From Adenanthera pavonina (taxonomy: Eukaryota > Streptophyta > Magnoliopsida > Fabales > Fabaceae): 64,000 nucleotides of DNA. Position numbers and translations under genes: made by a program. The notes under the pieces were generated by a model. The model worked only from the letters and a program-made list of their open reading frames with translations, was not told where the DNA came from and searched no databases. This document shows, one piece after another, positions 38,620 through 50,272 of the stretch. Where the stretch lies: positions 29,454,501-29,518,500 of the forward strand of contig JAIVEN010000019.1 of assembly GCA_026686845.1 (NCBI GenBank), read 5' to 3'. The first letter of the stretch is position 1. Each line of letters starts with the position of its first letter.

Positions 38620-39110
38620 CTTTTGACCATTGAAGGGAGTTAACTTTTTGACCATGTCTGTTATTTCTTTTCATCTTCCGGAAAAAAAATAAACAAAAGA
38701 AACAAAAGATTTTTGTAAAAAAAAGAAGAAAATAGATAAAATAGGATCCACGTAGCATTCGTTGAATGGGGATGACGTCAACATCCGTAACGCCGTTCAT
38801 TCTCACGCAAGTTGCGCGAATAGATTTGGACGCAACCACTTGTTCAAGCTACCCACTCTCCCTCCAGAAAAGGGGTCCCACTAACCTCATCCATCTGAGT
38901 AATGCCACGTGTCCCACAAACGGACATTCCACCACGTGGCGGGTCCACGGTTAGCGTCTCGCAAGGAATCATCTCCAACTTTACTCCCCCAACAACTACA
39001 GGAATCCGCGTCCACATCGTTAACAAGAATGAAACCCCGTTTCAGGTCCGTAACCGTTATTGGGTGGGCTCGCTCGTGCGCGTGAGAGGATGACGTGGAC
39101 GTGGTTAATA
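38620..39110. promoter_or_regulatory. GC-rich cluster of bZIP (G-box/C-box), W-box and MYB-like motifs
   Basis: Two W-boxes TTGACC (38623-38628 and 38648-38653) precede a C-box TGACGTCA (38773-38780). Then come two G-boxes CACGTG (38906-38911 in GCCACGTGTC, ABRE-like; 38933-38938 in CCACGTGGC) and TGACGTGG (39091-39098). MYB-like AACCGTTA and an inverted CCAAT lie near 39050. The sequence is much less AT-rich than its surroundings. No gene follows directly; ARF2 starts 4.7 kb downstream. It could be a distal enhancer, the promoter of an unseen non-coding transcript, or a relic promoter. Confidence 0.4.
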
Positions 39111-40215
39111 CGGGATTAAAGAAATTAATAACAATCAAACTAATGTGTAAAGGGAAAACGAGGGAGGGGAATTTAATAAGAGGGTTAGGAAATTGCTAAG
39201 GAGAGAGGAAACAGAGCTAAGGCGGGCCCCACAAACTGGATTATATGTAACCAAATTAGGAGACATCGAGTGGCTTCCCACTTTAAGCCCTAAGACTATT
39301 TAATAGTAATAATTTTAAAAAAATCTTACCCTACCCACCTCAACCTCATAAGTTAAAGTTAATGTAAACTAATAAAAAATATTCTAAAATCTAAATGGAC
39401 GCCAGGTGTTATTAATATACTACGTACATTGTTATATAAAAAATGAAGGATTTTATCCGGTGTATTCATTTATATGATTTATGTTTATTCAATTCAATTC
39501 AGTATGAGTACCATTTAATAATCTGTTATAACAAATTTAATTAACTTCTTTTGGGTACTATATCAATAATTTTTTATATTTTAGCGAACAATAATGTTAA
39601 AAAATGTAATACTGGCAGCAAAAATAGTAGGGATGGCAGCTCAAATGAAACAGCTTGGTGCCTGGTCTACCGTTAGCTGTCACCGTCACTGTCTTCTGGG
39701 ACCACAGCAGTGGCACCATTCTCCTTTTCTCACCCACCCTTTTCTGTCACCATTTCAACAATGAAAGAAATAAATATTCAGGAAAATTATTAATTTAATA
39801 TACTGCATAAAGAACATTTATTAATTTTTTAAAAATAATAATCAAGAGCGTTTGGTGCCAAAAAATTGTAATTAAGAACATTAAAATTTTCAAATATATA
39901 AATATATAAAATTTATAAAAAAATACTATTTATAACCTATAAACAATTTATTTTAAATTTCTTATAAATAAAAAATGTACAAATTTAATTACTCTCTCCT
40001 ACTCATATTATGAGAGTTCTTCTAACATTTTTAGTTAGTCTAAAATATAAAGTTTTATGTTAAATTTTAGTAGTAATTCACTTTTTTATTTCTATTAATT
40101 TATTATCTGTCTCATAACTTTGAAAAAAGAAAAATTGATAATTAATAAGAGTAAAAATAGGATATTGAGTATTTTTATAAATTTAAAATTTGTAACTAAT
40201 TTTTTTTAAGAAGTA

Positions 40216-40491
40216 CTCTCTCCGTTATGCTATATAGTATATTTTTTTTAAAAAAATTTATGTTTCATAATATAGTGCACTTTACGAATTATATAGTATA
40301 TTTTTTCTTTTCTTTTTAAGATTGCCCCTAATTAATAGGTCCAAATATTTATTTATTACTAAAAAATTTTATTTTTAATGTATTTAATGAGGGTAATTTG
40401 AGAAAAAATAAAAAAAAATTTAGTTATTAATTATTATCTTTGTTTGTGTGCTGTAGTTAAAAGTACATTATAAATTAAAATAAAGAGAGTG
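40216..40491. mobile_element. Stowaway-like MITE
   Basis: Left end CTCTCTCCGTTATGCTATAT; right end TAAAATAAAGAGAGTG, complement CACTCTCTTTATTTTA. These are imperfect inverted repeats of the Stowaway type around an AT-rich non-coding interior. TA lies before the left end. A related left end (ACTCTCTCCTACTCAT) at about 39990 suggests a second element directly upstream. Confidence 0.65.
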
Positions 40492-41056
40492 CTAATTACT
40501 TGTGAAGACTTATAATATAATATGGAATGAAATAATTATTATAATGTACTAATTCTTCCAAAAAAAAATATACATAGTCATCATCATAACATTATCATCT
40601 GACGCGCATTTTGATCCGGAGGATGTGCATCCATGCACACCATGTTGCAACTTTACTGACTGCGTCTAACCCTAACAATAAGATATGACTTTTTTTTATG
40701 CCAACAAATGAATTTTTATAGTGATATGAATTTTTTTTTGCATTTTTGTTTAATGTTTTTGTGTTAAGAGGATAATGTGGTAATTTTTAGCAACTATACC
40801 ATAATTTTTAAAATGTTTAATACTCATTATTACTTTTAATAAGTTAATTTGTTGATTATACATATATGTATATATTTTTTCATACCAACATTTTAAAATT
40901 ATCATACACTACGTGTATTGTATTATATTTGATACACATATGCTGTCACTATTAGCCTTACACAAGTTACTTTAAATAATCATTAGTTTCTTAAAATCTC
41001 AAATTAAATAAATCTAAAAAATTAATATCTCAATTATAAATTCATTAGTCATAGAA

Positions 41057-41335
41057 AATATTTCTTTTATTTCAAAACAATTATTACTTTATTTTTTTTT
41101 ATTTTAAAATAATTATCATTTTACAATTTTTAATAGTATATTAATTATATTTGGACAAATTCACCTTTCAATAATAATAAAAGAAGAGAGAAGTATTTTA
41201 AGTAGTACCATATAATTAATAAGGTATTATAATAAAATATAATTAAAATTTGTTAATTTTTAGATTATTTATTAACTTTCTTAATCTATTTGGATAACTT
41301 CAAAGTGGCAATTATTTTGAAATGAATTGATTATT
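41057..41335. mobile_element. Stowaway-like MITE (diverged)
   Basis: TTTATTTCAAAACAATTATT at the left matches the complement of the right end (TTCATTTCAAAATAATTGCC) with few differences. This is the mariner-like inverted repeat commonly seen in plant MITEs. The interior is AT-rich and non-coding. Confidence 0.55.
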
Positions 41336-41522
41336 TCACATATCCAATATTATTATAGCTTCAAACCTCCCATTTGAATTAACATGAAATATATGCATAC
41401 AATTTGATCCATGTAAATATTTTTAATTGTACCCGCGATGAGAGTGTGTGTTTGGTTTGGAATAGGTCAGGTCAAACATGTTTTAACTAGGAGTAATGTG
41501 AGAATAGTTTTGTTTTGAAAGA

Positions 41523-41691
41523 TGCAAAATCCCATTTATAATGGGAAACCAAACTGGATCGTACAGTAATATTACTTTTCTTTAATTATAAAATTATTAA
41601 TTATATATTATAATGGGGCTGACTTATATATCAAAGTTTGATTGCAACGCATGAGAGCATGTTTGGTTTCCATTACAAATGGGATTTTACA
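41523..41691. repeat. Inverted repeat, about 31-bp arms with a ~106-bp loop
   Basis: Arm 1 (41523-41554, core ATCCCATTTATAATGGGAAA) pairs with arm 2 (41661-41691, core TTTCCATTACAAATGGGAT) with few mismatches. It would form a hairpin in RNA or single-stranded DNA. A foldback MITE is the simplest reading. Confidence 0.65.
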
Positions 41692-42899
41692 ATTATATGT
41701 GGAATTTTACAACTTTTAAGAGAGAGCTACTCTCACACTGCTTTGCTACAATTTTTTTTTCATGTAAATTCGATATTCTAAATCTATTTTATTTCAATTA
41801 AAAGATTATTAAAATTTATATTAATTTAAATAAAGTTAAATAAGACTCTTTTAAGCAACAAGTTTTATTACTAAGTATTTAATACAGTTATATTTTATGA
41901 CTCGAATTCAAGATATCTGATTAAGTTAGTATAACTTCTTTATTAGTTAAGTCAAGTGTTATGTAGTTGCTTTGCTACATTTTGATAAATTATATTCCAA
42001 ACGAAACTCAACATACGTAGAAGTGGGAGTATGACTACGTGAAGATTACCCAAATTGGTACGTTTATGCTTTTTTATAAGTGGTTCCAAAATAAGCTTCT
42101 CCCTTATCCTCAAACCGGGAGGCCATCGTGTGTGGGTGGGTTTGAGAAATAAATAAATAACACATACTCTTCACTCATCGTTTCCTTCTTCTATTTCCGT
42201 CTTTGACTTTATCATGTTTCCTCTCTCGTCCCACATAATAGTATTTATTATTTATTTAAATAAAACTTCAATCGACAACTATACATGCATTAGCGATCGT
42301 TTCTTTATATACTTGAAGCTTCCAAGATTAGAGATATGAATTCATTAGAATTGCCTGTTGAGTTGGATTAGAGGCTGTTTTATTCCAAAATGAGAGAATT
42401 GTTAGTTCTAAATGTACACCTTCACCAGCACAGAAATTCCCTCGCACTTTTTAAGGTCTATCATACGTACGTAATAGGCTGATCCGGATCTCATATATAC
42501 TTATTCTGACACAATTTTATATTATCCAGCTTGAAGCGATTTCTGGTCAGTGAATTTTAGATGCTCACAGTAGTAAACTAAGGCAGCCAAAACCAGTTGT
42601 TGGGTTGCAAGGGCCCGCACGTGGGTTGCAATCTAGCTATAATCATTAACATCTTTTGGCTTAACCATATTTATTATTATTATTATTATTCTTTTAAAAA
42701 TTACATTTTCTTTCATAAACTCGTTCTTTATTAATAAAATTATTTTTTAATTATCACATCATAGTGTATTTTTTAAATTGGATCTACCCATTATCGACAC
42801 ACTCGTATCGTATGCCAAAAAAACATGGGCAATATTAAATAGAGTATAGCATGACGAGATAGGACGATCCTAATGGTGCTGCTATTTCACAGCTGTGTG

Positions 42900-43780
42900 G
42901 TTGTGGTACCCAAGCACATGAATGTTCTTACCATAACTGGTCCATTGGGAAAAAAAAAACTGACGTATTCTAATTTTTCATTTAATAATAATATTATTAT
43001 TAATTGAATATTAATAAAATACTAATAAAATTCATACTGGTAGTGTACTACTATAAGACAAAATGATTAAGCTTCCCGCCACCGTTACATGCCTAGCCAG
43101 TGCTTCTTCGACAGCTCTACGGATAGGCCTAACGTCGTTATTCCTTCTCCGTCAGAACCTTTCTGATTTTCACAGCTTTGTCTCTCCTTTTCGGTCCCCG
43201 CACTGAAAGGATTTTATCTCATCACATCACCGGTCGTAGCCCATCAGAAAAGCTACTTGACCGGCAAATGCCGGTGGCCGACACTGTTTAAGGATTGACC
43301 GCGGTTGAGGTGATTGTACACAGTTTTGATCACTCCCCTCAGCCAGCGAGAAAGGGAGACATGGTTCTGTTGCTGCTAGCGTCTTGGTTGAGAGAAAGAG
43401 AGATATAGACAAGCACTATGAGATATTGCTTTGGTTGAAAGGGTCCATTTGGAATTTGATGGTCATTTGGGAGAAAGAGCTTGAGAATTTTTGAGAAAGG
43501 AGACTTAATTGGCTGCTGTTTTTGGTGGAAGGAGCTTAGAGATTGAGCTTCTGATCGAGGTTTGCATATTTATGTGTGCTTTTAGAGAAAGACGATAAAG
43601 TAAAGACGACAGAGGAAGAAGACGTCGGTGATTTCGAGAGTTTTGTTTGGAGTGTTTCTCTTGGGTTGTCAAGATGAATGAAACCGTGAAGACGTCGCCA
43701 GAAGCTCTGTGAATGTGATATAACTTCGATATTGCACAAGGTATCTCTCGGATGAGAGATCTATAGTGAGATTTCTGAAA
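42900..43780 (+). promoter_or_regulatory. Presumed ARF2 promoter and long 5' leader with uORFs
   Basis: Immediately upstream of ARF2 the sequence becomes less AT-rich. It contains two canonical auxin-response hexamers, TGTCTC at 43179-43184 and its complement GAGACA at 43356-43361. A series of short upstream ORFs follows: 43418-43438, 43459-43494, 43572-43598, 43674-43712, 43713-43718 and 43752-43766. The transcription start is unknown, so how many uORFs are in the mRNA is uncertain. A leader intron cannot be excluded. Confidence 0.5.
43674..43712 (+). CDS. Upstream ORF in the ARF2 leader (12 codons)
   Basis: ATG at 43674 reads MNETVKTSPEAL and stops 68 bp before the ARF2 start codon. A second ATG in another frame lies inside it (43678-43689), and a minimal ATG-TGA follows directly at 43713-43718. 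The peptide is probably not functional in itself. The likely role is to lower translation of ARF2, as shown for uORFs of other ARF genes (ETT/ARF3, MP/ARF5). Confidence 0.45.
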   Translation: MNETVKTSPEAL

Positions 43781-46700
43781 ATGGGATCATCAGAGGTATC
43801 GATCAAAGGAAATCGCTTGGACGGGACAGGGGGAAGCCACTCCTCTGGCTACAACAACCATAAGGATGCTTGGAATCCTACAGAGGGTCAGAATGCGCAC
43901 TCATCATCAACTGCGAGAGGTAATTCTGGCGTATTTACTCTCGTGAACTCTCAGAAATTTCAAATTTGTGGTTTCTGGCACATCTAGAGTGTCGGCTTCT
44001 TATCATCTGTTTTGCTATGTTCTCATAGACCCGGAAGCAGCGCTTTACAAGGAGCTATGGCATGCTTGTGCTGGTCCCCTCGTTACAGTGCCCCGAGAAG
44101 GGGAACGGGTCTTCTATTTTCCCCAGGGACATATTGAGCAAGTAATTTCTAAGCCATTTCCGAGCCTCAGATAGAACTCTGCTTGCGATTCATTGTTGCT
44201 AAACTTATCTATATTCATTCACCTTTAAAACAGAATTTGTACCTTAAATAATGGATTCGAGTCTCACGAGTTGTTATGTGTTCTTTTTTGGCTGTTATTT
44301 GACGTCGGTTTTTCTTTGAAGTTGCTAACCTTGAGCGCTTGTTTTCCTGCTTCATTAGGTGGAGGCGTCCACAAATCAGGTGGCGGACCAGCACATGCCC
44401 GTGTATGATCTCCCGCCGAAAATCCTTTGTCGGGTGATCAACGTGCAGCTGAAGGTAGCTTTGTCCCATTTTTTCGAATTTATGTTTCGAAGCTTTCAGA
44501 CCTTGTAATCCTTGAAACGAGTTGTAATTATTGGGCTTTGTATTTTGCATGGTACATGAAATGAATTTTCTGACGATTAGTTTTTATAAAATAAATTTCA
44601 GGCCGAGCCGGACACCGATGAGGTGTTTGCTCAGTTGACCTTGCTTCCGGAGCCAAATGTAAGTTCTCAACTTCCTGTGTTTAGCCTCGTTGACCCAGAG
44701 GAATAAATGGCTAAATATGATCCTTACGTTTATTTTTATTTTTTTCAAATCTGGGTCCGATCGCCAGCAAGATGAAAACGCCGTGGAGAAGGAAGCTCCA
44801 CCTCCTCCACCGCCACGATTTCAGGTGCATTCGTTCTGTAAAACGCTGACGGCCTCTGATACGAGTACTCATGGTGGATTTTCAGTGCTGAGACGTCATG
44901 CTGATGAATGCCTTCCTCCGCTGGTTTGGTTCTGGCCTTTGCCTCCTTATTGTGATTCGTTTCATTTTCATCGAGGCTGAATGAGAGGAATTCTCCGTGT
45001 TGTCTGTTGAGTGTTGACAGGACATGTCGAAGCAGCCGCCTACCCAGGAGTTGGTGGCGAAGGATCTACACGGGAACGAGTGGCGATTCAGGCACATCTT
45101 CAGAGGTAATGATATGAACTGGTAATTTATCTTAAAAGTTATAGAATATACGTAACTAAAAACCACTAGCCGAGTGCTGTCCATCGTATGGTGGCCACTG
45201 GCCACTAGCCACTGTCTTTGTTTCTCTTAAATATTTTGTTTTCCCGATTAATAGACATTTCTTGTTTTTATTTTATACGATTTTCATGTTCCATTTTCTT
45301 ATTTTTTTTTGACTGACAAGTTTAGCTAATTTTAGGTCAACCACGTAGACACTTACTGCAAAGTGGTTGGAGTGTTTTTGTCAGCTCCAAGAGGCTTGTT
45401 GCTGGTGATGCATTTATATTCTTAAGGTTTGTTCTTCTGAGTGGGGTTTTAGATTTCATGGTCTACTGCTTTTGCTTCTCTAAATAACGTCAGACTAATT
45501 AGGAACTCCCAGGGGTGAGAACGGGGAACTTCGTGTTGGTGTCAGGCGTGCAATGAGACAGCAGGGTAATGTTCCATCCTCAGTGATCTCTAGCCACAGC
45601 ATGCATCTCGGTGTCCTCGCAACTGCCTGGCATGCGGTTTTGACTGGGACCATGTTCACTGTGTATTACAAGCCGAGGTCTGTAACATATTCTTTAAATT
45701 ATACCATTAAGCAAGCTATATAAATAATTTCAGTTTGACCTTGGTATGTCATGTTCTATGAGATGAGTGTTTCTAAGTGAGTGGGTATGTCTAGTTTGAG
45801 TGTTTCTTTCTCTCAATGATTTTCCGTGGCGGAATTTACGGAACTTTCGTAAAATATTATATTGCAGAACCAGTCCTACTGAATTTATTGTTCCATATGA
45901 TCAATATATGGAGTCTCTTAAAAATAACTACACCATAGGAATGCGGTTCAAAATGAGGTTTGAAGGTGAAGAGGCTCCAGAACAGAGGTATGAATTTTTT
46001 ATGTCCTTTTCTTTCCCACTCCCTTTACCCATAAAAAGTAATCAAGCAGGGTTTTATTATTAATTTGAAGAAATCTCATCATGTTACTTTTTAAATTGTA
46101 GGTTTATAGGCACTGTTATTGGACTTGAAGATGCTGATCCGCAAAGGTGGCCAGGATCCAAATGGAGATGCCTCAAGGTTATGTATATTAACAGTTTCGA
46201 CGCCACTATGTTTGACTGTTGAATATGGCATGCTGTAATGGAATTTCTTGAATGTCTTCCAGGTGAGATGGGACGAAACATCTAGTATACCTCGTCCTGA
46301 GAGAGTTTCCCCTTGGAAAATAGAACCTGCTCTTGCTCCTCCAGCTCTAAATCCTCTTCCATTGGCTAGGCCTAAAAGGCCTCGGTCTAATGTGGTTCCA
46401 TTATCACCTGATTCCTCTGTTCTCACTCGTGAAGGTTTGGTTAACTAGTGCAGAATTTTTTATTTTTTTAAGAATTATCTTTATTGGAGCATCTGTAGTA
46501 TAGTTATAATGACACTATCTTTACTTGGGGTTCATTTACAGTGTCATCTAAAGTGAGTGTGGACCCTTTACCAGCAAGTGGAATTCCAAGGGTCTTGCAA
46601 GGTCAAGAGTTGTTGACCTTGAGAGGCAATTTGGCAGAAAGCTATGAATCTGATACTGCTGAAAAGCCTGATGAAAAGAATGATGCAGTTTCTACTTCAA

Positions 46701-47981
46701 GTACGTATGCTCTGGAGAGTTGGACATCAATAGGGAGGCATGGACCCACATATTCAGATTTGCTTTCAGGCTTTGGGACAACTGGAGATCATTCCCGTCC
46801 TTCCTTTGTCCATCAAACTAGCCCTTTGGCTAGTCCTGCAGCAAAATATGTGTTAGGTCATGAAGGCAAGTTTAATGTGATAGCCTACCAAAGATCTGTA
46901 ATGCCTTCCAGTCCATCACTAAACCTGTTGGATCGTAATATGAAAGGTTCTGCACAAGGCGGTGATGTAACTTGCAATGCTACAGGGAATGTGAGGTATG
47001 GTGCATTTGGTGACTACCCTGTGCTTCATCGTCACAAAGTAGATCATCGGCATGGAAGCCTGTTGATGCCACCACCTCCACCCACAACTCAGTATGATAG
47101 TCCCAGATCAAGAGACCTGATACCAAAACCAGTAATGGCTAGAACATCTGAAACTGTGAAAGCTAAAGAAGGGGACTGTAAGCTATTTGGCATCTCACTT
47201 TTCAGTAGCCTGAGTACACCAGAGCGTTCTACATCTCAAAAAGATGCGGCATGTAAGCCAGCTGGTCACCCACATCTTACATCACAACGGCCTTATACTA
47301 CTGAAAGTGATCTGAAATCAGAGCAGTCAAGGGGATCAAAGCCGTCAGATGCTGTAGTTGTTATTGGTGACCATGAAAAGTCATCACAAACATTTCAGCC
47401 GCATATGAAAGATGTTCAAGCCAAACCATGCAGTGATTCTGCTAGGAGTTGCACTAAAGTAAGATCATTTTCTGTCACATGAACTGTAGAAGCTCGTGCA
47501 TTGTGGGAAATTAATCAATTAATCGAATGCTAATAATTTTAGGTTCACAAGAAGGGGATTGCACTTGGTAGGTCAGTGGACCTTACAAAGTTCAGCAACT
47601 ATGACGAATTAGTTGCTGAATTAGATGAATTGTTTGAATTTGGAGGTGAATTAAGGTATTCGAAAAAGGATTGGCTTATTGTCTACACTGATAATGAGGG
47701 TGACATGATGCTTGTTGGGGATGATCCGTGGCAGTAAGGATCTCTTTCTAATTTTACATCATTGGTTTACTTGACCATATTGAAAATTGTTTTTTCTTGC
47801 CAAAATTGGCTATAAATTCATATAATTTTATATCTAAATCAGGGAGTTCTGTGCCATGGTTCGCAAAATATATATCTACCCCAAAGATGAAATTCAGAAA
47901 ATGAGCCCGGGAACAATAATAAGGTCTGGGGTTGAAGAGAATCAGTCAGCTAGCGAAGGTGTGGATGCTAAAGAAGTCTAG
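43781..47981 (+). CDS. ARF2: Auxin response factor 2 (B3 transcription factor)
   Basis: A nuclear DNA-binding protein that recognises auxin-response elements; Arabidopsis ARF2 is mainly a repressor affecting organ size, senescence and hypocotyl bending. Fourteen exons: 43781-43919, 44029-44141, 44359-44454, 44602-44658, 44768-44923, 45021-45105, 45336-45426, 45513-45677, 45868-45987, 46102-46177, 46263-46434, 46542-47458, 47543-47733, 47843-47981. Spliced length is 838 aa, close to Arabidopsis ARF2. The B3 domain is at about 152-255 (RFQVHSFCKTLTASDTSTHG), the ARF/Aux_resp domain at about 278-365, a Ser/Pro-rich middle region in exon 12, and a C-terminal PB1 domain from about 730, with the lysine (KKGIALGRSVDL) and acidic (DNEGDMMLVGDDPW) faces both present. 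The start MGSSEVSIKGNR matches ARF2 N termini. Exon 12 carries a tasiR-ARF site. The uORF-rich leader is described separately. Confidence 0.97.
46589..46609 (+). promoter_or_regulatory. tasiR-ARF (TAS3 ta-siRNA) target site in ARF2
   Basis: Within exon 12 the coding sequence GGGTCTTGCAAGGTCAAGAG is almost perfectly complementary to the conserved TAS3-derived tasiR-ARF. It encodes the conserved RVLQGQE stretch (about residues 440-446). ARF2, ARF3 and ARF4 messages are established tasiR-ARF targets; cleavage here is inferred from complementarity. Confidence 0.92.
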
Positions 47982-49065
47982 TTTCAGCTTCATGATGATT
48001 CGTAGATTTGATACCATACGTTCCAGGTGACTTCATTGATTCCCATTTCAATCGCTGGTTTCAATGACAATAGCTGTCCATTTTATTGTTGTTTGTGAAT
48101 CTTGAATCTTCCATATTTGATTCAAAAAAGAACAATATCTAGTTATCTTCAAATATCTGATGTCGAAATGATATTTCGTTCGGATTTACAGCTCCGCTCT
48201 AGAGAAGTATGACCAAGACGAATTGTGATTCCTAACTGCTAATGAAGACACTCGAAGCATAATATTGTTGGTACGCATTAGTAGCAATACAATTTTGGAC
48301 CTATCCTGGAATCAATATATTCTACCACCCATGTATATTACTCGTAGTATGTAATCATGTGTTGAGCAAGGTGATATCAGCCTTTAATTTTTCGCCTCAT
48401 CAATCCTATTTTGTACATAGTTGTTTCACCCCATCCCAAAATCCCAACCCCTTAATGTAGCTAAGTTCATACACAGGTTGCCTTGCCTTACAAGTGGCAT
48501 CAAGTTTATATATTCTTAGTGTTGATTGTTTATTCCAAACTAGTGCGAGCAAGAACTGGAATGGAAATTGTAGTGAATGTCCATTTGCATGGGTTTATAA
48601 TAATTATTATTATATAATTTGGGGCGCCTCTGTTTAACACACTCTTGGCTCAATGGCTACATTTGTAACTTGGGAAGCCTTTTCAGAGAATGGGAAACTT
48701 GTTTAATGAATTGTACGTGGTGGTTGTTTTGTTTGGATGCACAACATGGTGTGGGGTCAAGGGATGAAGCCCATGTGTAAAGAGCTCCATCTTCCCGGAT
48801 AATTATTAGCAAAATAAGCATGTAATCTTCGCTGTAATGGCTGGCAGTGGACCTTCTTGTTGCCTGAGGTCAGTCATTTGTTGTCGACCAAGTACTCTCT
48901 CTCTATCGTTTGTTTAAAATGGAAGATAACATAAATATCACGTGAGCATTACTTCTTCCAAAAGGAAAAAGGGAAAGGAACAGAAAACGACTGAATAAAA
49001 TCTTTGCTCCTAGGCTACTATGAATCTTGTATCAAGCATAGCATCTTCAGAATGAATTTTGGCCT

Positions 49066-50272
49066 GGTTGGTTTGCGGTAATGATTTTGAAGAAAGAGGG
49101 GAAGAGAAAGTAGAAGTGAGAGTGAAAGTCAGATTTAAAAGTGTATAACAGTTGAAGTGTTGTATATTTTTAAATCAATATATGTATTTTTATCTTTAAA
49201 ATTTAAAAAAAAAATTAAAGAACCCAAATCTAAATCAAAACCACCTTCCTACTAATCCCTCTACCACCACCACCCCCAAATCCTAGATGCCATGAACATG
49301 GCCGTCGGAAAACAGCAATCAAATCAAACTCAACGTTTTCATACAAGAAAAAAGAAAGTCGAACCTAATATTTTCAGAAAATCAAGAAACAAGGACCCAA
49401 CGTTTTCATTCAAGAAAAATAAAAATACAAAATTGAACATAGCTCCTGCAGAAATCAAAGCCAAGGCTGTTGATTAAACACTATCGGACACGGTCGATGG
49501 TAAGGTTGGAGGCGGCGACTCTATTGGAGGTGAATGGGGTGACGAGGGTGACAAAGACGACGAAGACTAGGCTTTCTAGATCGATGATTACTCTCGATTG
49601 GCAAATCTGTCTGAGGGTGACAGAGAAGATCAACAGTCAAAACATTCTCCCCCCTCACTCTCGATTCGTCCTCTTTGTTGGTGATAGGATGAAGGTCAAG
49701 GTCAAATGGAGAAGAAGAACGAAGGTGAGAGAAGGGATTCACTGTTCATGGGTCTTACAAAAGCAAATCTGGAGGTTATTGGCGAAAATGGACCTTTGTT
49801 GTTGGTGACGATGATGGGCAAACTTTCGTTGTGGCTGTTCGTTCCTATGAGAAGCAAAATGGTTGGTTAAAAAATGAACAAAAATGGCAGGGCTATAATA
49901 GATAGGAGGAGAGATGAGTTTAGGAGGAAATGGGAGGAAAAGAGGACTGAGATGAGATGGGGGAAAATTTTTTAATAATTTATTATTTAATTTTAAACAG
50001 AAAAAAGAAAAATTAATAATAATTTAATTATTTTATTTATAAAATTAAAAAAAATTTTTATCATTTTTATTTTAATAATTATTTTCTTTTTATAAAATTA
50101 TTAAAATTTTATTTTTTAATTAAAAATATTTTTACATCATTTTTAAAAATATTTTTAATTTAAAAAAATACTATCCCCTCCGCCCCTAATTTTAGAGGGG
50201 ACAGTTTAAATGGAAGGGGGGAGTTTCTGCTCCCCTCCCTCTAAAAGTACCTATCAAATCCCTTACCAAATA
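49066..50272. mobile_element. Probable non-autonomous DNA transposon, about 1.2 kb
   Basis: The left end (TTGGTTTGCGGTAATGATTT, then GAAAGAGGGGAAGAG) resembles the complement of the right end (TTGGTAAGGGATTTGATAGG, then TTTTAGAGGGAGGGGAG). That suggests imperfect inverted termini of hAT type. Inside, 49480-49830 is a GC-richer island with Gly/Asp-rich open frames of 61-112 codons that resemble no family I know and may be captured or decayed coding sequence. No clear target duplication was found. Confidence 0.35.

Larger units (their letters stand above)
27519..43780. other. Gene-poor, MITE-rich intergenic region with ARF2 upstream sequence
   Basis: About 16 kb of mostly very AT-rich DNA. It begins with the VAN3-like 3' UTR (probably to about 27930). 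It then holds two more family A repeats, an interrupted family B repeat, several Stowaway-like MITEs, AT and CT/TTCC microsatellites, degraded coding-like scraps near 30.5-31.5 kb, a GC-rich motif cluster at 38.6-39.1 kb, and the ARF2 promoter and leader from about 42.9 kb. Open frames of 60-110 codons here show no recognisable family. Confidence 0.6.

Noticed and set aside
38887..39138. 83-codon minus-strand frame in the GC-rich island
   Set aside because: GC-rich DNA has fewer stops by chance. The sequence is better explained by clustered transcription-factor motifs, and no protein family is apparent.
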